From Seohaeicola_A nanhaiensis (GTDB lineage: Bacteria > Pseudomonadota > Alphaproteobacteria > Rhodobacterales > Rhodobacteraceae), in NCBI RefSeq assembly GCF_042654245.1, contig NZ_JBHSGI010000005.1, positions 310,001 to 374,000 of the forward strand: DNA of 64,000 nt. The letters are read 5' to 3'. Every line of letters begins with the position of its first letter. Position 1 is the stretch's first letter. The notes below the pieces were generated by a model, which was given only the letters and a program-made list of their open reading frames with translations, searched no databases and was not told the origin of the DNA. Below, piece by piece: positions 36,812 through 45,514 of this stretch. The translations under genes and the position numbers were made by a program.

Positions 36812-37969
36812 ATGTCCGTCTCCAGCCTGTCCGCCGTCCGCCGTCCTATCGCCCAGGCCCAGGGCCTGCCGAACGGGCATTACACCGACCCCGAGGTGAT
36901 CCGCGAGGAAAACGCCGCCGTGATCCTGGGCCAATGGGCCGGTCTGGCGGTCACCGCCGATGTGCCCGAACCCGGCGACGCGGTGCCGATGACCTTTCTC
37001 GGAATCCCGCTGCTTCTGCTGCGCGACCGCGGCGGCGTGGTGCGCGTCTTCCAGAACATCTGCCGCCATCGCGGCATGATCCTGGTCGAGCAGCCGCGCA
37101 AGATCGAAGGCGCGATCCGCTGCCCCTATCATTCCTGGTGCTATTCCACCGAAGGCCGGCTGGTCTCGACCCCGCATGTGGGCGGGCCGGGTCAGAACAC
37201 CCACGAGGGGATCAAACGCTCGGAACTGGGCCTGATCGAGGTCCGCAGCCACATCTGGCGCGATGTCGTCTTCATCAACGTCAGCGGTGACGCCGCCCCC
37301 TTCGAAGAGGTCCACGCCGAGGCTATCGCCCGCTGGGCCGAATTCGACAAACCGCTGTACCACGGCGGCGCCGACAGCCGCTTCATCCTGCCGGTCAACT
37401 GCAATTGGAAGCTGGCGGTCGAGAACTACTGCGAAAGCTACCACCTGCCCTGGGTCCACCCCGGTCTGAACAGCTATTCCCGGCTGGAGGATCACTATCA
37501 CATCGAATCGCCGGGCCGTTTCTCCGGCCAGGGCACGCTGGTCTATCGCCAGATGAAGGGCGAGGACGGCAAGTCCTTCCCCGATTTCGACGGCCTGTCC
37601 GAGAAATGGAACACGGCGGCGGAATACATTTCGCTCTTCCCGAACGTCCTCTTCGGCGTCCACCGCGACCACGCCTTCGCCATCGTCCTGGTGCCCGAGG
37701 CGGCGGACCGCACGCAGGAACACATTCACCTCTTCTACGCCACGCCGGACACCGACCCGGCCCTGCGCGCGCGCAATACGGCGCTGTGGAAGATGGTCTT
37801 TGAAGAGGATGTCTTCGTCGTCGAAGGGATGCAGCGCGGGCGCAACTCCCCCGGCTTCGACGGCGGCCGCTTCTCGCCGGCGATGGACGGGCCGACGCAT
37901 CTGTTCCACGATTGGGTCGCCGGCAAGATCGAGGACCATCGCAGCCGGGCGGCCCAGGCCGCGGAATGA
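36812..37969 (+). CDS. Rieske non-haem iron oxygenase, alpha subunit
   Basis: 385 aa aromatic-ring-hydroxylating or N-demethylating oxygenase. The Rieske 2Fe-2S site is Cys84-X-His86-X17-Cys104-X2-His107 (CRHRG...CPYH). The mononuclear iron site is in ENYCESYHLPWVHPGL (about 207-222). The overall pattern resembles choline/betaine monooxygenase or stachydrine demethylase-type enzymes more than dioxygenases. No reductase is adjacent. The ATG at 36812 is preferred over a GTG 6 nt earlier. Its stop overlaps the next small gene in an ATGA. Confidence 0.88.
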   Translation: MSVSSLSAVRRPIAQAQGLPNGHYTDPEVIREENAAVILGQWAGLAVTADVPEPGDAVPMTFLGIPLLLLRDRGGVVRVFQNICRHRGMILVEQPRKIEGAIRCPYHSWCYSTEGRLVSTPHVGGPGQNTHEGIKRSELGLIEVRSHIWRDVVFINVSGDAAPFEEVHAEAIARWAEFDKPLYHGGADSRFILPVNCNWKLAVENYCESYHLPWVHPGLNSYSRLEDHYHIESPGRFSGQGTLVYRQMKGEDGKSFPDFDGLSEKWNTAAEYISLFPNVLFGVHRDHAFAIVLVPEAADRTQEHIHLFYATPDTDPALRARNTALWKMVFEEDVFVVEGMQRGRNSPGFDGGRFSPAMDGPTHLFHDWVAGKIEDHRSRAAQAAE

Positions 37970-38175
37970 GCCTGGACGACCGTCTGCTGGCCGCCCACGC
38001 CGCCCACGACCGGGCGGCGCTGGTGGCGCTCTATACCGAGGCGGCCGAGACCAGCGGCGATGCCGATGCGGCGGGTTTCTTCCTGACCCACGCCTATGTC
38101 TGGGCGCTGCACCTCGGCCACCCCGCTACGGCAAGTCTGCGCGCGCGGCTGGTCTCGGAAGGGCGGGAAGAATAA
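37966..38175 (+). CDS. Small hypothetical protein coupled to the Rieske oxygenase
   Basis: 69 aa, helical and Ala-rich: MSLDDRLLAAHAAHDRAALVALY, then AGFFLTHAYVWALHLGHP. It starts in an ATGA overlap with the oxygenase stop, so it is translationally coupled. The pattern suggests a tetratricopeptide-like helix pair. No function is recognised; it may be an accessory or regulatory partner of the oxygenase. Confidence 0.7.
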   Translation: MSLDDRLLAAHAAHDRAALVALYTEAAETSGDADAAGFFLTHAYVWALHLGHPATASLRARLVSEGREE

Positions 38176-38180
38176 TCCTG

Positions 38181-38978
38181 TCAGGCGCTTACCGGCTGAA
38201 CCTCATCCATCACATCAACTTTCAGCAGATCGTACAGGTGCCAGGTCGCATGGCCCAGCACCGGCAGCACGACCAGCAGCCCCAGAAACCACGGCAGCAA
38301 GGCCAGGAACGTCGCCCCCGCGATGAAGGCGGCCCAGACGAGCATCACCACCGGATGCGCCTGCACATAGCGGAAGCTGGAGATCATCGCGGTCACGAAA
38401 TCCACCTCGCGGTCCAGCAGCATCGGCAGGGCCAGCACGCAGATCATGTAGAGCAACAGCGCAAAGGCGGCGCCCACGGCGCTGCCGACCGCCAGCATGG
38501 TCAGGCCGTTCCAGGTCAGAAACACCGCGTAAGAACTTGAAATATTGGTCATCGTTGCCAGACCGAGAAACAGCGCAAAGATCATGTGCCCGAGGAAGAA
38601 CCAGAACAGGAAGACCACCACCACGATGGCGCAGATCGAGGGCAGCTGTCGCGTGCGCTGGTGCAGCACCACCCCCAGCACGCCGCCCCAGTCCAGCGGC
38701 TCACCCGCCGCCAGACGGCGCGAAACCTCGTACAGCCCAACGGCCGCAAAGGGCCCGATCAGCGGAAAGCCGATGGCAGCCAGCACCAGCCAGAAGGTCG
38801 TATGGGTCTGCGCGGTGATCCAGGCCATGGCCCAGCCGGCCAGCACGTAGACCCCGGCGAAGACAAGGCCAAAGGCCGGCGCGCGCCGCATGTCGTCCCA
38901 GCCGCGCGCCAGCGCGGTGCGCAGCGTTGCGAAACTCACGTCGCGCAGCACGGGCGCGCCGAATTGCCGTTCCTCCAT
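38181..38978 (-). CDS. DUF2189 family membrane protein
   Basis: 265 aa with about six hydrophobic helices (for example near 40-60, 65-85, 115-145, 165-190 and 215-250). The pattern LRTALARGWDDMRRAPAFGLVFAGVYVLAGW and the C-terminal GHATWHLYDLLKV fit the DUF2189 family of unknown function. The start MEERQFGAP is chosen; 18 upstream codons overlap the amidase 3' end. It lies immediately downstream of the amidase gene on the same strand. Confidence 0.85.
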   Translation of the reverse strand: MEERQFGAPVLRDVSFATLRTALARGWDDMRRAPAFGLVFAGVYVLAGWAMAWITAQTHTTFWLVLAAIGFPLIGPFAAVGLYEVSRRLAAGEPLDWGGVLGVVLHQRTRQLPSICAIVVVVFLFWFFLGHMIFALFLGLATMTNISSSYAVFLTWNGLTMLAVGSAVGAAFALLLYMICVLALPMLLDREVDFVTAMISSFRYVQAHPVVMLVWAAFIAGATFLALLPWFLGLLVVLPVLGHATWHLYDLLKVDVMDEVQPVSA

Positions 38979-39004
38979 CCCACCCTCCCCAAGGTGCCGG
39001 TCCC

Positions 39005-40396
39005 CTACACGGCCGGGCGCTTCTGCGGCCATTCGGTCGCCGCGTGATAGGTCGCTCCCATCCCCAGCAGGGACGCGTCGCTGCCACGTGGTCCGAACAG
39101 CTGGATCCCCGCCGGCAAACCGGCCGCGCCGAACCCGGCGGGCAAGGCCAGAGCCGGCAGGCCGATCAGACTGACCGGGATCACCACCTGCATCCAGCGG
39201 TGATAGGTGTCCATCGCCACCCCGGCGATCTCGGTCGGCCAGGGCCGGGCGATCTCGAAGGGCCAGACCTGCGCCGTGGGCAGAACCAGCGCGTCATACT
39301 GCGCAAAAAGGCGCGCCGCGGTCCGGAACCACTCCGACCTGATGACCGAGGCGCGGTGCACCTCCATCGCGCTCATCGCCAGCCCCCGGTCCAGCTCCCA
39401 GATCGCGCTGTCCTTCAGATGCGCGCGCGGCAGCGCGGTCAGGCTGGCCGCCACCTGCCACGACCGCAGGGTGATCCAGCTGGTCCACATCGCCTTGGCA
39501 TCGAACGGCGGCGCGACGGGTTCGACAGTGGCGCCCAGATCCTCCAGCACCGCCAGCGCCGCCTCCGAGATATCGAGAATGCCCGCCTCCATCGGCATCG
39601 CGCCGCCCCAGTCGCCCAGCCAGCCGATCCGCTTGCCCGTCAGGCCGACCGGCGCCAGCGGCGCCACCGGCGGCGCGGCAAAGGGATACGGCAGGCGTGG
39701 ATCGGGGCCCGAGATCACGTCGAGCAGGATCGCCAGATCCTCGGGGCTGCGCGCCATCGGGCCGAGCGTGGACAGCTGGTGCAGGAACGTGTCGCCAATC
39801 GGCTCGCCGGGCACGCGCCCCCAGCTGGGCCGGAAGCCGTAGACATTGTTCCACCCCGCCGGATTGCGCAGCGATCCCATCATGTCGCCGCCATCGGCCA
39901 GCGCGGTCATCCCCGTCGCCAGCGCCACCGCCGCGCCACCTGAGGATCCGCCGCAGCTCAGGCGCGTGTCATAGGGATTCGCCGTCGCGCCATAGACCGG
40001 GTTGAAGGTATGCGAGCCGAGGCCGAACTCCGGCGTGTTCGTCTTGCCGATCAGGATCGCCCCTGCGGCCCGCATCCGGGCGGCGATGATGTCATCCGCC
40101 GGCGCCACGACTCCGGCCAGCGCGGGAGATCCCATGCAGGACACCATCCCCGCGACATTCGCCAGATCCTTCACCGCGATGGGCAGCCCGTGCAGCGGCC
40201 CGGTTTTTGGCCCGCTGTCCTTCCCCCGCGCCTCGGCCATCAGATCGTCGGGGTCGCGCAGCACGACCACCGCATTGACCGAGGGGTTGACGGCGTCGAT
40301 TCGATCCAGCGTCGCCTGCATCAGCTCGGCGGCGGAAAGTGCGCCGGTGGCAAGATCGCCCAGCAGATCGGCGGCAGAGCGTCGGGTGAGGTCCAT
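39005..40396 (-). CDS. Amidase signature family enzyme
   Basis: 463 aa hydrolase with the Ser-cisSer-Lys triad: Lys in HGLPIAVKDLANVAG (about 76), cis-Ser in LSCGGSSGGAA (about 153), nucleophile Ser in GDMMGSLRNPA (about 176). It hydrolyses small carboxamides or carbamoylated compounds; the substrate cannot be told from sequence. GatA is unlikely because GatB/GatC are absent and the core differs. Confidence 0.88.
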   Translation of the reverse strand: MDLTRRSAADLLGDLATGALSAAELMQATLDRIDAVNPSVNAVVVLRDPDDLMAEARGKDSGPKTGPLHGLPIAVKDLANVAGMVSCMGSPALAGVVAPADDIIAARMRAAGAILIGKTNTPEFGLGSHTFNPVYGATANPYDTRLSCGGSSGGAAVALATGMTALADGGDMMGSLRNPAGWNNVYGFRPSWGRVPGEPIGDTFLHQLSTLGPMARSPEDLAILLDVISGPDPRLPYPFAAPPVAPLAPVGLTGKRIGWLGDWGGAMPMEAGILDISEAALAVLEDLGATVEPVAPPFDAKAMWTSWITLRSWQVAASLTALPRAHLKDSAIWELDRGLAMSAMEVHRASVIRSEWFRTAARLFAQYDALVLPTAQVWPFEIARPWPTEIAGVAMDTYHRWMQVVIPVSLIGLPALALPAGFGAAGLPAGIQLFGPRGSDASLLGMGATYHAATEWPQKRPAV

Positions 40397-40571
40397 CGGG
40401 CATCCCTTGTCTTTCGCGGCAGCCTAATCTCATGATCGGCGACTGAAAAGCGCGTCGTCGATTCATCTTTGCTTTGACTGCAAGGGGTATCGCCGACAGG
40501 GAACCATCGCCCTGACGGACGCTGATGTCGTGACGGACTGCGCCTGCCCTCAACAGGCCACGCGCCGCGCC

Positions 40572-41219
40572 TCAGCCGCTGACCGTATAGAAAACCGCAA
40601 GCGCCAGGGTAATCCCCAGCGCCAGCCCGCCCAGAATGCAGGCTGCTGCCAGGATCCAGACCGCCCGCTTGCGCGGAACCGCCGCTGGGCGAATTTCCTC
40701 GAACCGGGCATCCTCGGCCGGTCTGGCCTCGCCGGTCGGAGAAAGCAGCCGGTCCACCGCCTCGGCCGTTGTGTCGCGCGCCGGACGTTCCCCCAGAACC
40801 GACGACCTGACCTGCGCGCGCCGCGCGCCCGCCCCGGCCGGAAGGATCGGTGGCGATTTCCGGCTTCGCTCGTCGGTCTCTCCGTCCCGCAGCTGTTCGG
40901 CGGCAGCCTCGCGTTCGGCCTCTGCCTTCTGGCGGGCGGCGATTGCGGCCTGACGCGCAGGCGGGATGTCGGGGTAGTCCGGCACGGGATCCGCGCGCCG
41001 TTCGGCGGCTGGCCGGTTCACCTCGGGCGCCTCTTCCTCCCAGGGCTTGTGCCTGGGCGTGATGCGCGCCGGCCCCGTTGCCGCTTCGATCTGGGCACGC
41101 TGCGCGCGTGCCAGTTCCAGCCGCTTGTCCCAGCTCAGCCCCTTGTCGAGATAGGCTTCGCGCTTGGACGCGGCATCGTCTTCGGCCAGGCGAGAGCGCC
41201 TCTTGTTACTCGAAACCAT
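40572..41219 (-). CDS. Tail-anchored hypothetical protein
   Basis: 215 aa. A charged N-terminal region (RRSRLAEDDAASKREAYLDKG), a Glu/Ala/Arg-rich middle with low complexity (about 45-130), and one C-terminal membrane helix (AVWILAAACILGGLALGITL, about 187-206) close to the end. No family was recognised. A clear promoter with a TATAAT box lies just upstream, along with two TGTCC-N6-GGAC dyads, so its expression is probably controlled. Confidence 0.65.
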   Translation of the reverse strand: MVSSNKRRSRLAEDDAASKREAYLDKGLSWDKRLELARAQRAQIEAATGPARITPRHKPWEEEAPEVNRPAAERRADPVPDYPDIPPARQAAIAARQKAEAEREAAAEQLRDGETDERSRKSPPILPAGAGARRAQVRSSVLGERPARDTTAEAVDRLLSPTGEARPAEDARFEEIRPAAVPRKRAVWILAAACILGGLALGITLALAVFYTVSG

Positions 41220-41246
41220 GATATCAAACCCGAAAAACCAAATTCC

Positions 41247-41274
41247 ATTATAGGCAAAATTGTCGAAAAGTCAG
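41247..41274 (-). promoter_or_regulatory. Promoter of the tail-anchored protein gene
   Basis: Read on the minus strand: -35 CTGACT (41274-41269), a 16-nt spacer, -10 TATAAT (41252-41247). The perfect -10 is unusual in this GC-rich sequence. It starts transcription about 20 nt ahead of the ATG at 41219. Confidence 0.65.
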
Positions 41275-41313
41275 CAGGAGAGTTAACCTTCCGCCTTTTG
41301 CACGGGAATTACC

Positions 41314-41360
41314 TGTCCAATACCGGACCGGTTGTCGGGTTTGTTGTCCAATTCAGGACA
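41314..41360. promoter_or_regulatory. Two tandem operator-like dyads
   Basis: TGTCC-AATACC-GGAC at 41314-41328 and TGTCC-AATTCA-GGACA at 41345-41360. Their centres are 31 bp apart, three helical turns. The second overlaps the hpsP stop codon. They lie upstream of the promoter at 41247-41274 and may bind a dimeric regulator. The regulator is unknown. Confidence 0.45.
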
Positions 41361-42336
41361 GTTGATCCGGCACCAGCATGACCTTGGGCGCCGCCACCGT
41401 CCCGGCACGAATATCCGCGAACGCCCGTGCCCCCTCTGCCAGCGGACGTTCCTCGATCCAGTCGAGCGGACCCAGACGGCCCGCGAACATCGCCTGCGCC
41501 GTGTCACGGAATTCCTGCGCGGTATAGGTATAGGTGCCGATGAATGTCACTTCCTGCAAGGTCATGCGGCGGATGTCGAGCCCGCCGGCTGCGCTGCCCA
41601 GCCCGATGTGGACAATGACCCCGCCGGGACGCACCAGCGCCGAGGCGGTGGCGCGCGTGGCCTCGAACCCGACCCCATCGACCACCAGATCGAAGGTGCC
41701 CTCCGCAGTGTCCACGGCGTTCTGCTCGCAGCGGCGCTTAAGATAATCGCGCCGCACGTCGTTCGGCTCGACCAGCGTGATATCGGCTACGCCCCGCGCG
41801 GACAGGCACAGGGCCGCGCCCAGCCCGATGGCCCCGCCGCCCAGCACCAGCGCCCGCACCGGCCCCTCGCCCAGCGCCTGCAGGCCAAGACGCACCGCAT
41901 GCCAGCCACAGGCGACTGGTTCGGCCAGCGCCGCCTTGTCCAGGGGAAACCCGGACGGCACCACAACCAGGTTGCCCCCCGGCATCGCCACCCGTTGCGC
42001 AAACGCCCCCTCGCGCGGCGGCATCGAGATGATCTGGCGGTTCGGGCAGAGATTGTCGCGGCCCGCCCTGCAGGCCGGGCAGGTTCCGCAGGTCACCAGC
42101 GGGTTCACGGTCACGCACTGCCCGTCCCGAGGCCCGCCGACAATGATCCCTGCCGCCTCGTGCCCCAGGATCAGCGGCGCGGGGCGGCGGCTGTCGTGGC
42201 CCAGATAGGCGTGCATGTCCGACCCGCAGATGCCGACGCGCTCGACGCCGATCAACTCCTCGCCCGGCCCCGCCACCGCATCCGCCACCTCGCGAAGCTC
42301 CAGCCGTTCCGCCCCGGTGTAGACAAGCGCCCTCAT
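41353..42336 (-). CDS. hpsP: Zinc-type alcohol dehydrogenase, probable DHPS 2-dehydrogenase
   Basis: 327 aa medium-chain dehydrogenase. Zinc sites: GICGSDMHAYLGHD and GHEAAG (about 37-66) for catalysis, and Cys residues in TCGTCPACRAGRDNLC (about 86-101) for structural zinc. NAD-binding motif VLGGGAIGLGAAL (about 160). It is the last gene of an hpsN-hpsO-hpsP order, in which HpsO and HpsP interconvert the enantiomers of 2,3-dihydroxypropane-1-sulfonate through the ketone. The role is inferred from neighbours; the start overlaps the hpsO stop in an ATGA. Confidence 0.75.
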   Translation of the reverse strand: MRALVYTGAERLELREVADAVAGPGEELIGVERVGICGSDMHAYLGHDSRRPAPLILGHEAAGIIVGGPRDGQCVTVNPLVTCGTCPACRAGRDNLCPNRQIISMPPREGAFAQRVAMPGGNLVVVPSGFPLDKAALAEPVACGWHAVRLGLQALGEGPVRALVLGGGAIGLGAALCLSARGVADITLVEPNDVRRDYLKRRCEQNAVDTAEGTFDLVVDGVGFEATRATASALVRPGGVIVHIGLGSAAGGLDIRRMTLQEVTFIGTYTYTAQEFRDTAQAMFAGRLGPLDWIEERPLAEGARAFADIRAGTVAAPKVMLVPDQLS

Positions 42337-43088
42337 TTCGCGGTGAAGCCTCCGTCGACCATCAGCACCTGCCCGGTGACATAGGCCGAGGCCTCCGAGC
42401 AGAGGAACAGCAGCGGCCCGTCCAGATCCTCGGGTTTTCCGTTGCGCCCGATGCAGGTCTGCACGGCATTGCGGGCGGCAAGGTCGCTGTCGGCGAAGAC
42501 CGGCGCGGTCAGCTCTGTCGGAAAGAACCCCGGCCCGACGGCGTTGCAGGTGATACCCCGCCCCGACCAGGCCTGCGCCATCGCCCGCGTCAGCTGGGAA
42601 ATCCCGCCCTTCGAGGCGCCATAGGCGATGCCGCCCGGAAAGGCGCGGGTGCTCTGCAGCGAGGCGAACAATACGATCCGCCCCCAGCCCTTCGCCGCCA
42701 TCGCCGGGGCAAAGTGCTGGCTCAGGAAGAACGGCGCCGACAGGTTGAGCGCCAGCGTCGCGTCCCAGCCCTCGGCGGTCACCCTGTCCGCCGGCTCGCG
42801 CGTGTTGATCCCGGCGGCATGGATCAGGATATCGGGCGGCCCGAACGGCGCCGCGATCCGCGCGCACAGATCCGGCAGCCCCGCGCGGTCGGCCACGTCG
42901 CCTGCAACCGCCGCGGTCGTGCCCCCCGCCCCGTCGCGCCAGTCCTCAAGCGCATCCGAACGCCGCGCGACCCCGACCACCTTCGCGCCGCGCGCGGCCA
43001 GCACCGCCGCCGCGCGCCGCCCCAGCCCCGAAGACGCCCCGGTCACGCAGGCCACCTTGCCCTCGACGCTGAACAGCGCGTCAGCCAT
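42333..43088 (-). CDS. hpsO: Short-chain dehydrogenase, probable DHPS 2-dehydrogenase
   Basis: 251 aa SDR. Cofactor motif VTGASSGLGRRAAAV (about 15-29), HAAGINT (about 90), and the active-site Tyr-Lys in IAYGASKGG (about 155). It starts 8 nt before the end of hpsN and ends in an ATGA overlap with hpsP, so the three are one coupled operon. A DHPS-racemising role beside HpsN is inferred from this arrangement; by sequence alone it is a generic polyol/sugar dehydrogenase. Confidence 0.75.
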   Translation of the reverse strand: MADALFSVEGKVACVTGASSGLGRRAAAVLAARGAKVVGVARRSDALEDWRDGAGGTTAAVAGDVADRAGLPDLCARIAAPFGPPDILIHAAGINTREPADRVTAEGWDATLALNLSAPFFLSQHFAPAMAAKGWGRIVLFASLQSTRAFPGGIAYGASKGGISQLTRAMAQAWSGRGITCNAVGPGFFPTELTAPVFADSDLAARNAVQTCIGRNGKPEDLDGPLLFLCSEASAYVTGQVLMVDGGFTAK

Positions 43089-44388
43089 CGGCGGACAGAT
43101 CGAAGGTCTCGCCCGGGAAATATTTGGCCAGCCGGATGTCGGCGGTGCGCGCGTGGCCCTCCATCCCCTCCAGCCGCGAGATCCGCGCCGTCGCCTCGGC
43201 CACCGGTTTCGCGCCCTCGCGCGTCGCCCGCTGCCAGGTCACGATCTTCATGTATTTGTGCACCGACAGCCCACCGGTATAGGACGCCGCGCCGCTCGTC
43301 GGCAGAACGTGGTTCGTCCCGCTCGCCTTGTCGCCAAAGGCCACCGTCGTCTCTTCCCCGAGGAACAGCGAGCCGTAGCAGGTCAGCCGCCCCAGCCACC
43401 AGTCTAGGTCGGCCGCCTGCACCGTCAGGTGCTCGGGCGCATAGGCGTCCGAGGTCGCCGCCATCTCTTCCCGGTCAGCGCAGAGGATCACCTCGGCATA
43501 GTCGCGCCAGGCGGCGGCGGCATTGTCGCGGTTGACCTCCGGCAGGTCGGCGATCAGCTGCGGCACCCGCGCCATCACCGCCTCGGCGAGCGGACGGTCA
43601 TCCGTCACCAGCCAGACCGGCGAGTTGTATCCGTGCTCTGCCTGCCCCACGAGGTCGGCCGCGACAATCTCGGCATCCGCGCCGCCATCAGCCAGGATCA
43701 GGCTGTCGGTCGGCCCGGCGATCATGTCGATCCCGACACGCCCGAACAGGATGCGCTTGGCCTCGGCGACGAACTGGTTGCCGGGGCCCACCAGGATATT
43801 GACCTTCGGCAGCCCGAACAGCCCGAAGGTCATCGCCGCAACCCCCTGCACGCCGCCCATCGCCATGATAGTATCGGCACCACAGATATCGGCGGCATAG
43901 ATGATCGCCGGGGCGATGCCGACACCGGGGCGTGGCGGCGAACAGGCGATGATGTGCTTGCACCCCGCGACCTTTGCCGTCGTCACCGTCATGATCGCAC
44001 TGGCGATATGCGAATAGCGCCCGCCCGGCACGTAACACCCCGCCGCGCTGACCGGGATCGGCCTCTGCCCCGCGATCAGCCCCGGCACGACCTCGATCTC
44101 GATATCCCTCAGCGTCGCCTTCTGCGCCTCGGCAAAGCGTTTGACGTTGGCATGGGCAAACCGGATGTCGGCGCGCAGCTTCTCGGGCACCCGCGCGATC
44201 GCCGCGTCGATCTCGGCCCGGCTCAGCACGATGCTGCCCTCGTAGCGGTCGAACTTCGCGGCATAGTCCAGCGCCGCCTGATCGCCGCCCGCCTCGATCT
44301 CGGCCAGGATGCGGGTCACCGTCTCATGCACGTCCGAGGCGTCGGTGCCCGATGTCCGCGTCGCCGTCTTGAGATACTCACGCGCCAT
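43081..44388 (-). CDS. hpsN: Sulfopropanediol 3-dehydrogenase (HisD family)
   Basis: 435 aa paralogue of histidinol dehydrogenase. Zinc-ligand and catalytic segments are LVGPGNQFVAEAKR, AGPTDSLILAD, QAEHGYNSPVWLV, APEHLTVQA and GTNHVLPTSGAASYTGGLSVHKYMK (the last split here by motif). HpsN oxidises (R)-2,3-dihydroxypropane-1-sulfonate by two steps to (R)-sulfolactate. The opening REYLKTATRTSGTDASDVHETV and the C-terminal SVHKYMKIVTW are as I remember them for HpsN and unlike biosynthetic HisD. A perfect AGGAGG lies 7 nt before the ATG. Biosynthetic HisD is the alternative, but no his genes are near. Confidence 0.82.
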   Translation of the reverse strand: MAREYLKTATRTSGTDASDVHETVTRILAEIEAGGDQAALDYAAKFDRYEGSIVLSRAEIDAAIARVPEKLRADIRFAHANVKRFAEAQKATLRDIEIEVVPGLIAGQRPIPVSAAGCYVPGGRYSHIASAIMTVTTAKVAGCKHIIACSPPRPGVGIAPAIIYAADICGADTIMAMGGVQGVAAMTFGLFGLPKVNILVGPGNQFVAEAKRILFGRVGIDMIAGPTDSLILADGGADAEIVAADLVGQAEHGYNSPVWLVTDDRPLAEAVMARVPQLIADLPEVNRDNAAAAWRDYAEVILCADREEMAATSDAYAPEHLTVQAADLDWWLGRLTCYGSLFLGEETTVAFGDKASGTNHVLPTSGAASYTGGLSVHKYMKIVTWQRATREGAKPVAEATARISRLEGMEGHARTADIRLAKYFPGETFDLSADG

Positions 44389-44423
44389 GCCTGACCTCCT
44401 GCTGGGCTCCGCCTCAGGCCCCA

Positions 44424-44452
44424 GATGTACGCGCTTGCATCACTTGGATCAA
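44424..44452 (-). promoter_or_regulatory. hpsN promoter with LacI-type operator
   Basis: On the minus strand: -35 TTGATC (44452-44447), a 17-nt spacer, -10 TACATC (44429-44424). A 14-bp near-palindrome TGTACGC|GCTTGCA (44426-44439) has the central CG and TG...CA ends of LacI-family operators and covers the spacer and -10, as expected for repression by the divergent LacI gene. Confidence 0.55.
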
Positions 44453-44497
44453 GAACTTACACAGGTCCCAACAGGCGATTTGAGCGGAGTTTGCGCC

Positions 44498-45514
44498 ATG
44501 CGCCGGACGATCAGCACACCGACGCTCAGCGATGTGGCCGAAGTGGCCGGGGTCTCCACGGCCACCGTATCCCGCTGCCTGAACGCCCCGGACCGGGTTC
44601 AGGAGGCGACCCGCCGGCGCGTCATGGCGGCGGTGCAGCAGCTCGGCTATTCACCGAATTTCGGCGCCCGGGTGCTGGCCGAAGGGCGCACCCGCACCGT
44701 CGGCGCGATCATCCCGACGATGGAGAACGCGATCTTTTCGCGCGGCATCCAGGCCTTCCAGGAGGAACTGCGCGACCACGGGCTGACGTTGCTGATCGCC
44801 TCTTCCTCCTATCGTCCCGAGATCGAAGAGGAACAGATCCGCGCGCTGGTCGGGCGCGGCGCCGAAGGGCTGCTGCTGATCGGCTTCCAGCGCAGCGCCG
44901 GGATTCGGGACTTCCTCAGAGCCCAGAACGTCCCGGCGCTGGTCGCCTGGGCCTACGAGGCAGACGCGCCGCAGGTCTGCGTCGGCTTCGACAATCAGGC
45001 CGCGATGGCGGCGCTCGCGCAGGAGGTGATCGCGCGGGGCCATCGCCGCCTCGCGCTGATATCGGCCGATCCGGCGGTGAACGACCGGGCGGCGGCGCGA
45101 ATCCGGGGCCTGCGCGCGGCGATGACGGCGGCGGGGCTCGACCCCGAGACCTTGGCGCTGGAGCCCACCGACGCCAGCCTCGACGCTGGCGGGCTGGCCT
45201 TCCGGCGACTGTGGGAGAAGACACAGCGGCCCACGGTCGTGCTCTGCGGCACCGACGTGCTGGCCGCCGGCGCGCTGACGATGGCGCACGAGATGGGCGT
45301 CGACGTTCCGCGCGCGGTCTCGATCACCGGTTTCGCCGATCTCGACCTCGCCCGGATCACCCGGCCCCCGCTGACCACCATGCATCTCCCGCACCGCCGC
45401 ATGGGCCGCGAGGCGGCGCGGATGCTGGTGCGGATGATGGCGGGCGATCCCGTGGAGAGTTTGAAGCTGGACTGCGAGATGGTGCTGCGCGGCACGTTGG
45501 CCGGCCCGCCCTAG
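44498..45514 (+). CDS. LacI-family repressor
   Basis: 338 aa. N-terminal helix-turn-helix TLSDVAEVAGVSTATVSRCLN (as TLSDVAEVAGV and STATVSRCLN, about 9-29) and hinge helix FGARVLAEGRTRTVG (about 54-68), then a sugar-binding-protein-like effector domain. The ATG at 44498 gives MRRTISTPTLSD. Some features (ENAIFSRGIQAFQEEL) recall GntR/gluconate-type members. Divergent from hpsNOP with a LacI-like operator in between, so it probably represses that operon. It ends in a 4-nt overlap with the convergent IclR gene. Confidence 0.88.
   Translation: MRRTISTPTLSDVAEVAGVSTATVSRCLNAPDRVQEATRRRVMAAVQQLGYSPNFGARVLAEGRTRTVGAIIPTMENAIFSRGIQAFQEELRDHGLTLLIASSSYRPEIEEEQIRALVGRGAEGLLLIGFQRSAGIRDFLRAQNVPALVAWAYEADAPQVCVGFDNQAAMAALAQEVIARGHRRLALISADPAVNDRAAARIRGLRAAMTAAGLDPETLALEPTDASLDAGGLAFRRLWEKTQRPTVVLCGTDVLAAGALTMAHEMGVDVPRAVSITGFADLDLARITRPPLTTMHLPHRRMGREAARMLVRMMAGDPVESLKLDCEMVLRGTLAGPP

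Noticed and set aside
43081..44388. Assignment as biosynthetic histidinol dehydrogenase HisD
   Set aside because: There are no his genes nearby, the operon partners are two polyol-type dehydrogenases, and the sequence matches the HpsN branch better from memory.
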